64,000 bases of DNA from Flavobacterium sp. CF108 (GTDB taxonomy: Bacteria > Bacteroidota > Bacteroidia > Flavobacteriales > Flavobacteriaceae), in assembly GCF_900129795.1 (NCBI RefSeq), contig NZ_FQWW01000006.1, positions 248,001-312,000 on the forward strand, read 5' to 3'. Both the position numbers and the translations under genes were made by a program. The notes below the pieces were generated by a model, which saw only the letters and a program-made list of their open reading frames with translations, was not told the DNA's origin and searched no databases. Position 1 is the first letter of the stretch. The number at the start of each line of letters is the position of its first letter. Of this stretch, positions 18,028 through 27,480 are shown piece by piece.

Positions 18028-18035
18028 CAAATATA
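18028..18035 (-). promoter_or_regulatory. Candidate -7 box for the ANT(6)-like gene
   Basis: On the minus strand this reads TATATTTG, a full match to the Bacteroidota -7 consensus TAnnTTTG. It would start transcription about 75 bp before the ATG. No -33 element at proper spacing is seen. Confidence 0.35.
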
Positions 18036-18336
18036 GTACAAAAGCTCAATAAAAGTAATATTGTTGCGGCTTTAACAACAAGCCGTCATATTACCAATAC
18101 TTTATTAAACTAAACCCTTCAATGATCCTTATCTTTATTTGGTACCTTTATAATTAAAAATTCATAACTATACTTCAAAAAAAACATCCCAATGTAACAA
18201 TAGATAATAAATGTTTGGCAAAAAACGAGTTCATTCCTTGAAATGAAGATTTGTTCTTTGAATCTAATTCAGCACTTTTAAAAAGAGTATCATAGAATTT
18301 GGTGGATTATTAAGGTACCTATAGAAATAAAGTAAT
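18036..18336. other. Intergenic stretch without a gene
   Basis: About 300 bp between the ANT(6)-like gene's promoter region and the surface-protein gene. A short GGCTT/AAGCC hairpin near 18068-18083 is the only structure noticed. No coding potential seen. Confidence 0.4.
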
Positions 18337-19377
18337 CTATCGTATCTGATACCAGTTGATACCATCACTCTGTACTTCAACACAGCTTGAGGCATTAATT
18401 GTACTTACTGAACTTCCTGCTAAATTAATATAATTTACGGTGAGGGATTTTGATGAGGCAGAATTATTAATAATGCTATATATTCGACCCGTTACTCCTG
18501 ACGCAGCAGCTGGGAGCGTAACAGTAAATGCAGACCCAAGCGGAATGATCACGGTTTTATGGTTTTGATCTAATGTTAAGTTTGCAGAAATCACTGTAAT
18601 ACTATTGGCAATACTGCCATTTACATCAAAAGTAGAAGTTGGTGAAATTGCGACTCCAAAACTCCCTGCGCTGGTGAACCTTGCAAATGTAGTAAAAGCC
18701 GTTGTGTTAGTAAATTTACCAAAAGCGAGATGTGGAGCTCCTGCAAAATTTGATGTAAACACACGCAGCGCATCTGTTGTACCGGTTTGAGCAGCTGAAA
18801 CTTTCTCCATACCATATGCATCCCCTATAGCAATAAAATATATTGCTGCTATGCCCATTCGTGTATCTTTAGCAAATCCTAACCCAGCTGGAGCCTGGAA
18901 TTCTGGCCTTCCGGAACCTGAGAAAGTAAGATTATTAGATCCCATAGTAACTGTACGATTGCCTGTCAGCGTACCATTGCTGTTGTAAATGTCGGTTGCG
19001 GTTGTTGATGATCCTAATGTAGTTTTCCACGCACTATTGGTATAGACAAAAGCCACAGCCTGACCATTGAGAATCGTGGTGCCTGAAAACGTTGCACTAA
19101 AGCCGCCGGTAGTATTATTTGAAATAGTTAATATATGACCATCTATAGTTGGGGTAAATGCCGTTATTGCAACAATACCGGTAGCACTGCCTGTAATGCT
19201 GGCGAGTGAAGTATCAATATTAATATTTACCGCATTAGAAGCGGCAGTAAAACTTACCTCCCTATGGGTAACTGCTCCGTTGACATCCAGCATTGTTCTG
19301 GGATCAGTAGTATTCATCCCAATTTGGGCAAAGGACAACCAAGGGGTAAAAAACAGCAGCAGAATTTTATTCTTCAT
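18337..19377 (-). CDS. Secreted surface protein, paralogue 1 (fibre-like)
   Basis: 346 aa with a signal peptide (ILLLFFTPWLSFAQ) followed by IGMNTTDPRTMLDVNGAVTHREVSF. The TTDPxTxLDVNG segment is the typical opening of flavobacterial surface proteins that resemble phage tail-fibre heads. The body is rich in Thr, Ser, Ala and Gly and low in charge, with a second DVNGSIANSI segment before a C-terminal beta-rich region (HKTVIIPLGSAFTVTLPAA). No sorting domain is visible. It lies in tandem with paralogue 2, on the same strand and 180 bp downstream of it. The function is unknown; an adhesive or structural role is inferred. Confidence 0.75.
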   Translation of the reverse strand: MKNKILLLFFTPWLSFAQIGMNTTDPRTMLDVNGAVTHREVSFTAASNAVNINIDTSLASITGSATGIVAITAFTPTIDGHILTISNNTTGGFSATFSGTTILNGQAVAFVYTNSAWKTTLGSSTTATDIYNSNGTLTGNRTVTMGSNNLTFSGSGRPEFQAPAGLGFAKDTRMGIAAIYFIAIGDAYGMEKVSAAQTGTTDALRVFTSNFAGAPHLAFGKFTNTTAFTTFARFTSAGSFGVAISPTSTFDVNGSIANSITVISANLTLDQNHKTVIIPLGSAFTVTLPAAASGVTGRIYSIINNSASSKSLTVNYINLAGSSVSTINASSCVEVQSDGINWYQIR

Positions 19378-19556
19378 TTTAATTGTCTTTTAAGATTATG
19401 TAATACTTTACAAGTCTTTATTAAACTTTCATTTTTCAGGCAATAACTTTATACTTTGATCTAAAAATACATTTGACAAAAAGTTTATCTTAAGTCATAA
19501 AAATCAGTTTTCGAGCTGAATTTTAGAATATGAAACCTTTAAAAACTCTTTCTGTC

Positions 19557-20591
19557 TTATTGTATCTGATGCCAGTTAGTACCGTCACTCTGTACTTCTA
19601 TACTGCTTGCTGCATTGATTGTATTTACAGAAGTTCCGGTTAAATCAGAATAGTTTACGGTCAGGGATTTTGAACTGACTGTATTATTGACAATGGTATA
19701 AACTCTCCCCGATATTCCTGCTGCTGCGGGCAGCGTAACGGTAAATGCAGACCCAAGTGGAATAATTACTGTTTTATGGCTCTGATCTAATGTTAAGTTT
19801 CCAGAAATAACTATGATACTATTAGCAATACTGCCATTTACTTGAAAAGTAGAAGTTGGTGTAGTAGTACCAATACCAAAATTGCCCCCGTTGGTAAATC
19901 TGGCATATTCAGTAAAAGCAGTTGTAGTGGTATATTTACCAAAAGCAAGATGTGCCGCTGCCGCATTTGCTGTAAATAAACGCAGTGCCGGAGTTGTACC
20001 ACTTTGGGCAGTCGAAACCTGTTCCATACCATATACATCACCAATAGAAGTATTATATATTGCTGAAATCCCCATTCGTGTATCTTTTGCAAACCCGAAC
20101 CAATTTTGAAATTCAGTTCTTCCCGTACCAGCAAAAGTAAGACTATTAGAACCGAGAGCAACCGTACGATTGCTGGTCAGGGTACCATCACTGTTGTACA
20201 GATTGTTTGTTGATATGGTCGATGATCCCATTGTAGTTTTCCATGCGCCATTGGTATATACAAAAGATATAGCTTGGGCATTGGGAATAGTAGTTCCTGC
20301 AAACGTTGCACCAAAACCACCTGTGGTATTATTGGAAATGATTAATATGTGACCATTTATAGTTGGGACAAACGCTGTAACTGTTACAGTACCTGTGGCA
20401 GTGCCTGTAATATTGGCCAGTGAAGTATCAGTATTAATATTGACTGCATTAGATGCTACAGTAAAGCTTACTTCTCTATGTGTGACTCCTCCGTTGACGT
20501 CTAACGTAGTTCTGGGGTCGGTGGTGTTTATTCCTATTTGGGCAAAGGATAAATAAGGAATAAAAAACAGAAATAGAATTTTACTTTTCAT
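19557..20591 (-). CDS. Secreted surface protein, paralogue 2 (fibre-like)
   Basis: 344 aa. It is highly similar to the downstream paralogue throughout: the same signal peptide layout (ILFLFFIPYLSFAQ), IGINTTDPRTTLDVNGG, NSLTFAGTGRTEFQ, and the C-terminal IVISGNLTLDQSHKTVIIP block. The middle is more variable between the two, where surface diversity would be expected. The gene starts a divergent intergenic region shared with the GH35 gene. As with paralogue 1, an exported surface or matrix role is inferred from composition only. Confidence 0.75.
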   Translation of the reverse strand: MKSKILFLFFIPYLSFAQIGINTTDPRTTLDVNGGVTHREVSFTVASNAVNINTDTSLANITGTATGTVTVTAFVPTINGHILIISNNTTGGFGATFAGTTIPNAQAISFVYTNGAWKTTMGSSTISTNNLYNSDGTLTSNRTVALGSNSLTFAGTGRTEFQNWFGFAKDTRMGISAIYNTSIGDVYGMEQVSTAQSGTTPALRLFTANAAAAHLAFGKYTTTTAFTEYARFTNGGNFGIGTTTPTSTFQVNGSIANSIIVISGNLTLDQSHKTVIIPLGSAFTVTLPAAAGISGRVYTIVNNTVSSKSLTVNYSDLTGTSVNTINAASSIEVQSDGTNWHQIQ

Positions 20592-21044
20592 TTTTAATCA
20601 TCTTTATATTAAAAAAATAAAGATAATATTTTTTGGCTTATCGCTGTAAATTAGTGATTTATAATTATGATGATCGCTTTATTCTAAAAAAGGCTGGTCT
20701 ATTTGATCGTTTTTTTTCAATTTTAGGGACAAGATATCAGTTGTTATTATTGGGTTATTTATAAGATAAAGGGAATAATAAATAAGCTCTCAAGGTCATT
20801 TGATTTTCGATTTTGTTTGCTTAAAAAAACTGTTTATCTAAAATAACTTTTAGTACTAATTCTGTTAAATTATTTAAAGATTACTTACGCCATAATTGTA
20901 GAGAGGTTGTATTTTTACAAAACCGATTTAGTATACAAATAAGACTTGATTTTTTATAAAGAATAATTTGGGTTTTATAATGAGTACAACTATTTGTTTA
21001 AGAATTTTTTTAAAAGCCAATTATAATTTTGAAATTATATTACG
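20592..21044. promoter_or_regulatory. Divergent intergenic region between surface protein 2 and GH35 gene
   Basis: 453 bp, strongly AT-rich, with no ORF. It must contain the promoters for both flanking genes. TAATTTTG at 21024-21031 matches TAnnTTTG but is too near the GH35 start to be convincing. Confidence 0.4.
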
Positions 21045-22847
21045 ATGAAATATTTTTTTTCCTTTTTCCTTTTTTACATTTTTGCGGGAATAGCAAATAG
21101 CCAGCAAAAACATGATTTTTCATTTTCTAAAAATGATTTTATGCTCGATGGAAAGCCTTTTCAACTAATTAGTGGGGAAATGCATCCTGCAAGAATACCC
21201 AAGATATACTGGCGTCATCGTATTCAAATGGCAAAAGCTATGGGGTGTAATACTATTGCGGCTTATTTATTTTGGAATTATGTTGAAGAAAAGGAAGGAG
21301 TTTATGATTTTAAGTCGGAGAATAGGGATATAGCAGAATTTGTTAAAATATGTCAGGATGAAGGGATGTGGGTACTGTTCAGACCAGGACCTTACGTTTG
21401 TGCGGAATGGGATTTTGGAGGACTGCCTCCTTATCTTTTATCGATACCGGATATTAAAATCAGGTGTATGGATCCAAGATATATGGCCTCAGTAACTAAA
21501 TATGTAAGTGAAGTTTCTAACCAGATCAGACCATTGTTGTGCAGCAATGGGGGGCCTATTATTATGGTTCAGGTTGAAAATGAATACGGCAGTTATGGAA
21601 ATGATAAGGATTATATGAACGCCATACAAAAGCTTTGGATTGATAATGGAATTAATGTGCCTTTTTATACTGCTGATGGCCCTGCTTCTTTTTTACTGGA
21701 AGCTGGAACAGTAGAGGGAGCTGCCATAGGTTTAGACAGTGGAAGCAGCGATGCTGATTTTGACAGGGCTGCTAAACAGAACCCGAATGTGCCTTCTTTT
21801 AGTGCAGAAACATATCCGGGATGGCTGACACATTGGAATGAAAAATATCAAAAGCCCGCAGTAGAGGATATTGTCAAACAGGTTAGCTATCTGATGGATC
21901 ATAAAAAATCATTTAATCTTTATGTAATACACGGAGGCACAAATTTTGGATTCAATGCTGGAGCTAATTCGTCAAACAGGACCCAGTTTCAGCCTGATAT
22001 TACCAGTTATGATTATGATGCACCAATTAACGAAAGGGGAGAGCCAACTACTAAATACATGGCATTACGAAATCTCATTGCGAAATATAATAAAAAGAAA
22101 TTGCCAAAAATTCCAGAACCAACGGCTGTTACTGAAGTGCCCGAATTTGAGATGAAGCCTTTTACAAGCGTTTGGAATGAGCTGCCGGCGGGTATTAAAT
22201 CTACTCAGGTAAAATCTATGGAAAGTATGGGACAATATGCAGGTTTTATACTTTATCGTACCAAGTTGATTGGACGCAAAAGCGGCGAACTAGTGATTAA
22301 TGAACCGCATGATTATGCTAAAGTATTATTAAATGGAAAATTAGTGGACACTATTTATCGTGATGGTGGGAAATGGACAGTCAAATTACCGGAATCAGAT
22401 GTGAAGGATCCTGTTTTGGAAATTCTGGTGGAGAATATGGGGCATATTAATTTTGGACAATTTGTGATTGATCGCAAGGGCATTACAGATCGCGTTACAC
22501 TTGAAGGGATGACACTGTTTAACTGGGAAATATTTAACTTACCCATGAATGATCAATATATTCAATCGCTTAAATCTCATGAAAACAGTGATTTACACGA
22601 TGGTGTTTTTTTTAAAGGTTCATTTAAATTGAAATTAACTGCTGATACTTATCTGGACCTTAGTAAATTTAAAAAAGGAGTTATTTGGGTAAACGGACAC
22701 AATTTAGGAAGATTTTGGAATGTGGGTCCCCAGTTCCGTCTTTACTGTCCTGCAAACTGGCTAAAGAAAGGTGAAAATGAAGTGCTGGTATTTGACTGGC
22801 ATCAAAAGAGCGCAAGTTCAATTAAAGGTGTGAAAACTTTAGAGTAA
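21045..22847 (+). CDS. Secreted beta-galactosidase, glycoside hydrolase family 35
   Basis: 600 aa with a signal peptide (FFSFFLFYIFAGIANSQ). The GH35 barrel begins at FMLDGKPFQLISGEMHPARIP and carries PGPYVCAEWDFGGLP. The acid/base Glu is in MVQVENEYGSYG (about residue 179) and the nucleophile Glu in FSAETYPGWLTHW (about residue 255). The C-terminal part contains beta-sandwich modules with a jelly-roll end (GVIWVNGHNLGRFW). Enzymes of this type remove terminal beta-galactose from plant or animal glycans outside the cytoplasm. There are no SusC/D genes nearby, so it is not part of a visible polysaccharide utilisation locus. Confidence 0.93.
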   Translation: MKYFFSFFLFYIFAGIANSQQKHDFSFSKNDFMLDGKPFQLISGEMHPARIPKIYWRHRIQMAKAMGCNTIAAYLFWNYVEEKEGVYDFKSENRDIAEFVKICQDEGMWVLFRPGPYVCAEWDFGGLPPYLLSIPDIKIRCMDPRYMASVTKYVSEVSNQIRPLLCSNGGPIIMVQVENEYGSYGNDKDYMNAIQKLWIDNGINVPFYTADGPASFLLEAGTVEGAAIGLDSGSSDADFDRAAKQNPNVPSFSAETYPGWLTHWNEKYQKPAVEDIVKQVSYLMDHKKSFNLYVIHGGTNFGFNAGANSSNRTQFQPDITSYDYDAPINERGEPTTKYMALRNLIAKYNKKKLPKIPEPTAVTEVPEFEMKPFTSVWNELPAGIKSTQVKSMESMGQYAGFILYRTKLIGRKSGELVINEPHDYAKVLLNGKLVDTIYRDGGKWTVKLPESDVKDPVLEILVENMGHINFGQFVIDRKGITDRVTLEGMTLFNWEIFNLPMNDQYIQSLKSHENSDLHDGVFFKGSFKLKLTADTYLDLSKFKKGVIWVNGHNLGRFWNVGPQFRLYCPANWLKKGENEVLVFDWHQKSASSIKGVKTLE

Positions 22848-22971
22848 ATAGGAAGAAAGATGTTTGAAAGCAATATATGATTTTTGTGTTTCATTTTATA
22901 TTTCGGGATAAATTTTGTCAACTATTAAACTTTAAAACATTAAAAACTGCTGACGGTTTTATATGAAAAAA

Positions 22972-22997
22972 CCGCCTCAAATTTTAAATTGAGACGG
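22972..22997. terminator. Terminator downstream of the GH35 gene
   Basis: CCGCCTCAA (22972-22980) pairs with TTGAGACGG (22989-22997) with one mismatch. It is flanked by A-rich and T-rich tracts, so it could act in both directions. The 290 bp that follow up to the next gene show nothing further. Confidence 0.65.
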
Positions 22998-23285
22998 CTT
23001 CTTTAAAAAAAAACAGTAGGTGCGATCGGGTTGGGATTGTTTAATCTCGTATTTATCCTATACAAATAATGGTATAATGCGGATCGTTTTGTATCTGAGT
23101 ATAATTTACATTATCAAGAATGTGAACGATTTGTTTTGGAACCTTCTCAAATCAAATTAGCGTCCTTTGATAACAAAATAATGATTTCTTCTTGAAGTTG
23201 ACAAATCTGTTACATTCATTGCATTGATATCAATAGCAAGCTTGATCATGACTTGATATATCTTTTTTAAATCGTATTTAATTAA

Positions 23286-23978
23286 TTATTGAAATGAGTA
23301 AGCAACCATTCTAAAAGGTGTTGTTGTACTTGTAAAAGTATAAGCTCTATAACCAACAACGGGTATTTCTGCAAAATAAAGACCTTGAGGACTCATAAAT
23401 TCATCATCAAGTGCTTTTAAGAAAGAAGGGGGCGTGATTGTTGGTGATTTGGGATTACGACGAGATTTCCAAACATCTGGAATAAGTGTAATTGTTTTGT
23501 TTACATCATCTGCTTTTAAAGTAAAGTAATGATAATATGATACGTTTCCAAATCTGTATTCTATATAATTAGTACCATCAGTATTATTAAACCAAAGCTG
23601 TGCTCTTTCCAGAGGTTCTCCGTTAGCTTCCTCTATATCTTTTAATAAAGATAAAAATAATGCAGAGTTTACTCCTTCAAGTTCTGTGTAATCATGTATA
23701 TAAGCATAGGCATTATTTCCGTTTCCGATTCCAGGTAACAGCAATGTATAATCATCCATTAAAATCAAAGGTTTATCAGTATATTTAATTGAAGCACTCA
23801 CACCATTTGTACCTGCTGCAGTAAAACTCCCTGTGCTGTCATCATAAATAAATTCAGTTAATTCCTGATCGTTGACCACTACAGCCGGACTCACAATAAT
23901 ACCTGTTTTTGTAAAGGCAATTCTCATATTATAACTCATACTATAACCTTGCTCTACAGAGTTTGCAATACCTTCCAC
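23286..23978 (-). CDS. Hypothetical protein paired with the amine oxidase
   Basis: 230 aa, not recognised. The sequence is beta-rich with many Tyr, Thr and Asn residues and no membrane segment or signal peptide. The start chosen is GTG at 23978; the frame stays open for 29 further codons into the 3' end of the amine-oxidase gene without an ATG, so the true start could differ. The first in-frame ATG is at residue 14 (MSYNMRIAF). The overlap with or very close spacing to the oxidase gene implies cotranslation and a shared job, perhaps a partner, substrate-binding or immunity-type protein. The function is not known. Confidence 0.65.
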   Translation of the reverse strand: MEGIANSVEQGYSMSYNMRIAFTKTGIIVSPAVVVNDQELTEFIYDDSTGSFTAAGTNGVSASIKYTDKPLILMDDYTLLLPGIGNGNNAYAYIHDYTELEGVNSALFLSLLKDIEEANGEPLERAQLWFNNTDGTNYIEYRFGNVSYYHYFTLKADDVNKTITLIPDVWKSRRNPKSPTITPPSFLKALDDEFMSPQGLYFAEIPVVGYRAYTFTSTTTPFRMVAYSFQ

Positions 23979-24007
23979 GTCGTTCCATTCATTTCTATTT
24001 AATTGAT

Positions 24008-25903
24008 TTAGATACCTTCCACCATCAAACGAGTGTCTGGTAAATTTTTCAATGGTTGTATTTTAACCTCTGGTTTTGCCATTCTCGAAATTGCATTTAA
24101 TGCAGCTGCAATAGCGCCTTCTTGCCAACCAGGAAGGGAGGAAATTTGATCACCAACAATAAAAAAGTTAGCATTGCTAGCATTTTTTGTTTTCGGATCT
24201 ATAATTCCAGATCCTTGTGCAATAGCGTTAAATTGTTTCGTTGAGTAGTTCGCATCTCCAACGGCTTGCCAATATGCCCAGCCACCCTTGATATTTGGCA
24301 TATTTTGCCAAGCTATGGCAACGCCTTCTTCTAAGCCTTCGGCAAATTTCTTACCGAATTTACTGGCATCATTTCGTGCTTTGGTAAGTCGCTCATCAAC
24401 GGGTAATTTTCCCCAATCGTGTGCTACTTTATCAAAATTATAAGCGCCTGTGAGTACGCCTTTTTCGTCTTGATACGCCGTAGATGGATACCAAATTTGT
24501 TGAATTTCATTGTCTGTCCAAGAGATTCCTCCAAAAATAGGTACAACTCCCACTTCGGATTTTTCAACTGCCATTGTCTTGAGATTTATTGGGCTTCCTT
24601 GCCATAAAGATCGATTTGCTTGCCAACCCACTTTGGAGGTACAGGCTAAAAAACGTGGAACGTATCCGTCTTCTCGCGGTTTATAACCTGGAGCTTGTGT
24701 TGGTTCAAATTGTGCCACAAAAACGGCTTTTAATGCATCTTTAAATTTAGGTTCAAGTCCCGATTTTAGGAGATCAGAATCTAGAATGTTTTTCAAAAAA
24801 GGCATCGCAAGGTTGCAAACACAATAATCAGCTTCGTAATAGATTGGTTCTTCTGTTCCAACTTGTCCAACCGAAATGATGTACTTCTCTTTAGTTGAGT
24901 CCCATTTTATTTTTTTTACAGGACTATTCAAAAGAATGTTTCCTCCCAAAGCTGCCACTTGTTGAGCAAAAGCGTGTTGCACCTGATCCATTCCTCCAAC
25001 GGGTTGAAATAAGGTAGGTTGCCAAAGAAAATCTGTAGGTTGATAGAATTTCGTGCCTTCCCAAAATTTTGATTCGAGCAATTTATTAAAACTCAAAACA
25101 TCGGCTACAATTCCAGCCGCAACACCAGGTAATACTTCATATCCAGCGCGTGTTTTTCCATCTTCGAAGCCAGGTGATCCAGCCGTTGCGCTATAGGTCC
25201 CATCTACATCAAGCTCTCCGAAACTGATCATCAAACTTTGTAATTCTTTAACGCGTGTTTTAAGATTACTTTCACTAATTCCCACTTTTGAATTGCGAAG
25301 TAATTCTTCTGCATTTTTGTATACCATGTGCGCCAACCAACCTCTTGTATTATGATCCAAACGACGGTAAACCATAGGCTTACCTCCGAAACTTTCGTCC
25401 TTTTGAACCAAATTAGATTCAGAGTTCATCACATATATTTCAACGTCTACCGAAAAACGTTTTAAGTAAGAAAGGAGTCGTTTGTGACTGCTTGGAATAC
25501 GACCAGGACCTGCATTAAGGTAAGGTTCTGAGTCTCCCACTGGGCGTTTAAATCGAACAACTTGTGGTTTTCCAGGTTTCGAATCGAACAAATCACTGTT
25601 TGCATCTTCGATGAGTGTATCCCCTGTGCGTAAGCTCATGCAGCGTCCTCCCGTTTTATGAGATGCTTCCAGAATGGTTACTTTTGCACCAGACTCTTGA
25701 GCGAGTAGTTCATACGCGGTGGTAAGTCCCCCAACACCAGATCCGATGATAATAACCTCCTTTCCTTCTAGTTGATTTGGACTAAGTTTAATCGCTTGAT
25801 TGGTAATCTTGTCTTGCATTTTTGTTGCTTCAGCCAATGCGGCGAATGCAATTGATTTTGGATTGTTTTTTAAAAATTCCTGACGACTTTTGTACTGTCC
25901 CAT
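24008..25903 (-). CDS. Flavin amine oxidase / L-amino-acid oxidase family protein
   Basis: 631 aa. The FAD-binding motif EVIIIGSGVGGLTTAYELL with the closing acidic residue in VTILEAS is at about residues 49-80, followed by the GGRCMSLR motif of amine oxidases. The FAD C-terminal motif is in NFFIVGDQISSLPGWQEGA (about 590-610). These enzymes oxidise amino acids or amines to imino acids, releasing ammonia and hydrogen peroxide; secreted ones are often antimicrobial. No standard signal peptide is visible; the N-terminus (MGQYKSRQEFLKNNPKSIAF) is basic. The downstream gene of unknown function overlaps its 3' region. The substrate is not predictable from what I see. Confidence 0.88.
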   Translation of the reverse strand: MGQYKSRQEFLKNNPKSIAFAALAEATKMQDKITNQAIKLSPNQLEGKEVIIIGSGVGGLTTAYELLAQESGAKVTILEASHKTGGRCMSLRTGDTLIEDANSDLFDSKPGKPQVVRFKRPVGDSEPYLNAGPGRIPSSHKRLLSYLKRFSVDVEIYVMNSESNLVQKDESFGGKPMVYRRLDHNTRGWLAHMVYKNAEELLRNSKVGISESNLKTRVKELQSLMISFGELDVDGTYSATAGSPGFEDGKTRAGYEVLPGVAAGIVADVLSFNKLLESKFWEGTKFYQPTDFLWQPTLFQPVGGMDQVQHAFAQQVAALGGNILLNSPVKKIKWDSTKEKYIISVGQVGTEEPIYYEADYCVCNLAMPFLKNILDSDLLKSGLEPKFKDALKAVFVAQFEPTQAPGYKPREDGYVPRFLACTSKVGWQANRSLWQGSPINLKTMAVEKSEVGVVPIFGGISWTDNEIQQIWYPSTAYQDEKGVLTGAYNFDKVAHDWGKLPVDERLTKARNDASKFGKKFAEGLEEGVAIAWQNMPNIKGGWAYWQAVGDANYSTKQFNAIAQGSGIIDPKTKNASNANFFIVGDQISSLPGWQEGAIAAALNAISRMAKPEVKIQPLKNLPDTRLMVEGI

Positions 25904-26181
25904 TTTGTATAAATTTTATGTTAAAAAATAATTTTTTTTTGATTTCTATGGTATTCGTATTTTCTTTGGGTTAATCTCGAAAACGCTTTCTAACTCTAGG
26001 TTTTATTTTCTGAAATGAAATTAATGATTGAAAATAAAAAAAATGAAAAAGATGTCGTTAATGAAGGTTTTTCTGTCGTGAATGGATGTTTTTTTGTTGT
26101 GAATAAAATTGATTTATTCCAATAAAATAAATTACTTAAGGTTATTGTATGAATGCGGCTTTATAAAGAAGATTAAAATAT
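25904..26181. other. Intergenic stretch upstream of the amine oxidase
   Basis: Very AT-rich, with poly-T and poly-A tracts. It should contain the oxidase promoter. No ORF or RNA gene was seen. Confidence 0.4.
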
Positions 26182-26226
26182 AAAAAAGTAAAGCCTACAA
26201 TTATTTTGTCAGCCTTTTACTTTTTT
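26182..26226. terminator. Terminator-like hairpin
   Basis: AAAAAAGTAAAG (26182-26193) faces CTTTTACTTTTTT (26214-26226) and would form a long A-T stem with a loop of about 20 nt. It lies just before the transposase relic, so what it terminates is unclear. Confidence 0.4.
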
Positions 26227-26281
26227 TTTAATTAGATTTAAAAAGATTTCCAGAAGTTTTGCTAATTGAATCTGCTTCTAA

Positions 26282-26800
26282 GTAATATCAGGTTCTGTCG
26301 TTGATCATGCTACTATTCAGCGCTGGGTTTATAAGTTTACAACTATCATTGAGTCAGAGATGAAGAAGAAAAAGGGTAGAGTGGGTACAAGTTGGAGATT
26401 GGATGAAACCTATATCAAAGTAAAAGGTATTTGGTGTTATTTATATCGAGCAGTAAATAAATTAGGCAATATAGTAGACTTTCTTTTGACCAGAAAAAGA
26501 CAGAGAATGAGTGCTCAGTCATTTCTAATTAAAGTAATTAGTAACAACTGCAGGCCAAGAGTAATAAACATTGATAAAAGCGGTTCTAATACCGCAACGA
26601 TCAAAGTATATAACAAGCGTTCGTTCTCAAAGATTAAAATCCGGCAGTGTAAATATCTCAACAATGTTGTAGAACAGGACCATAGATTTATAAAATTTAA
26701 GATACAAAACGGGTTAGGCTTTAAAAGCTTTTCCAGCGCTCAGTGTCCCACTGGCGTCTGGTGGATGCTTCTTTCGGGATTTCGTCAACGGTTATCCTGA
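26282..26800 (+). pseudogene. 5'-truncated IS6-family transposase
   Basis: The frame is open from 26282, after a stop codon and with no start before 26360. It reads VVDHATIQRWVYKF, which is the family's (E)VDHTTIxRWV segment, then WRLDETYIKVKG (first catalytic Asp), VINIDKSGSN (second Asp) and YLNNVVEQDHR (Glu), ending with a degenerate GFKSF region. The DDE residues are all present but the N-terminal third and the terminal repeats are missing, so this is a relic. It abuts the left copy of the 280-bp tRNA-Ser repeat, whose homology begins only 12 bp after it. Confidence 0.85.
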
Positions 26801-26823
26801 AATAGACACTTCTAAATATTGAA

Positions 26824-26877
26824 AAGCGGTATAAAAGAAAAAACCCTGCAAATCGTTGGATTTGCAGGGTTTACCGC
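26824..26877 (-). terminator. Terminator of tRNA-Ser copy 1
   Basis: CCCTGCAAATC (26843-26853) pairs perfectly with GATTTGCAGGG (26858-26868), with a T-run after it on the minus strand. An outer pair AGCGGTA/TACCGCT (26824-26830 and 26871-26877) extends the structure. Confidence 0.85.
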
Positions 26878-26928
26878 TCTTTTTAGGCTTTTATATAAAC
26901 TTTGAAAAGTCTCTTTTTAAGCCTTCTG

Positions 26929-27013
26929 CGGAGAAAGAGGGATTCGAACCCCCGGACCTGTTACAGTCAACAGTTTTCAAGACTGCCGCATTCGACCGCT
27001 CTGCCATTTCTCC
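26929..27013 (-). tRNA. tRNA-Ser (anticodon UGA), copy 1
   Basis: 85 nt on the minus strand. The acceptor stem GGAGAAA/TTTCTCC is perfect with discriminator G. The anticodon loop reads CTTGAAA, giving anticodon TGA. A long variable arm (GTTGACTGTAACAG region) is present as expected for tRNA-Ser, and the T-arm is GGGGGTTCGAATCCCTC. CCA is not encoded. The sequence is identical to copy 2. Confidence 0.95.
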
Positions 27014-27123
27014 AGTATGTCGCTATCATTTCGTGATTGCGAGTGCAAATATAAGGTGTTTTTTCAATTGAGAAAACTTTTTTGGAACTATTTACAAAGA
27101 AAATAATATTATAAAAAAAGAAA

Positions 27124-27143
27124 CCCTTAACAAAAGTTAAGGG
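27124..27143 (-). terminator. Terminator following the tRNA-like element B
   Basis: CCCTTAAC (27124-27131) pairs with GTTAAGGG (27136-27143) around AAAA. On the minus strand it is followed by a T-rich run, so it would end a transcript of element B and insulate it from tRNA-Ser copy 1. Confidence 0.7.
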
Positions 27144-27153
27144 TTTTAAGTTC

Positions 27154-27245
27154 AGCGGAGAAAGAGGGATTCGAACAAAACCGTCACATCCCGCTTTTAT
27201 ACTGCATTTATAATATTTTCTAATTGTTGCGCCACGATTCTGCCA
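27154..27245 (-). pseudogene. Degenerate tRNA-like element B
   Basis: On the minus strand it begins TGGCAGAATCGTGGCGCAAC and ends TTCGAATCCCTCTTTCTCC, identical to the tRNA-Ser 3' end. The 5' half does not match tRNA-Ser and the T-stem lacks its partner strand (TTTTG instead of GGGGG). It is closely similar to element A (16194-16288) along its whole length. It sits 140 bp upstream of tRNA-Ser copy 1, just inside the defence island. Confidence 0.55.
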
Positions 27246-27480
27246 TCAGGATTTTCGCTATTATTATAAATATTGAAAGTTTCAGACTGGCTTAAATCTA
27301 TTTAAATTGACGTTATAATTCTGAATTAATTTAGAGATAAAATTACGCATTTTTATGACAAACAATGACAAATAATTTTAAATATTTAAGGCAGTGGCGG
27401 GGAATTGAGGGATAGTGAATACTTACTTTTGTAGCAAAAAAAGTATTCAATCCAATAAGTTGAATAATTCTATATGTCAG

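Larger units (their letters stand above)
26812..27095. repeat. Left direct repeat of the 15-kb island (contains tRNA-Ser)
   Basis: From TAAATATTGAAAAGCGGTAT the sequence matches 41891-42180 in the same orientation: the hairpin terminator and tRNA-Ser are identical and the spacers are similar. Homology includes the whole tRNA, its 3' flank and about 80 bp of its 5' flank, more than a simple integrase att core. Confidence 0.85.

Noticed and set aside
27246..27480. Integrase gene at the island edge
   Set aside because: No recombinase motifs in any frame here or in 41716-41890; the island has no visible integrase.
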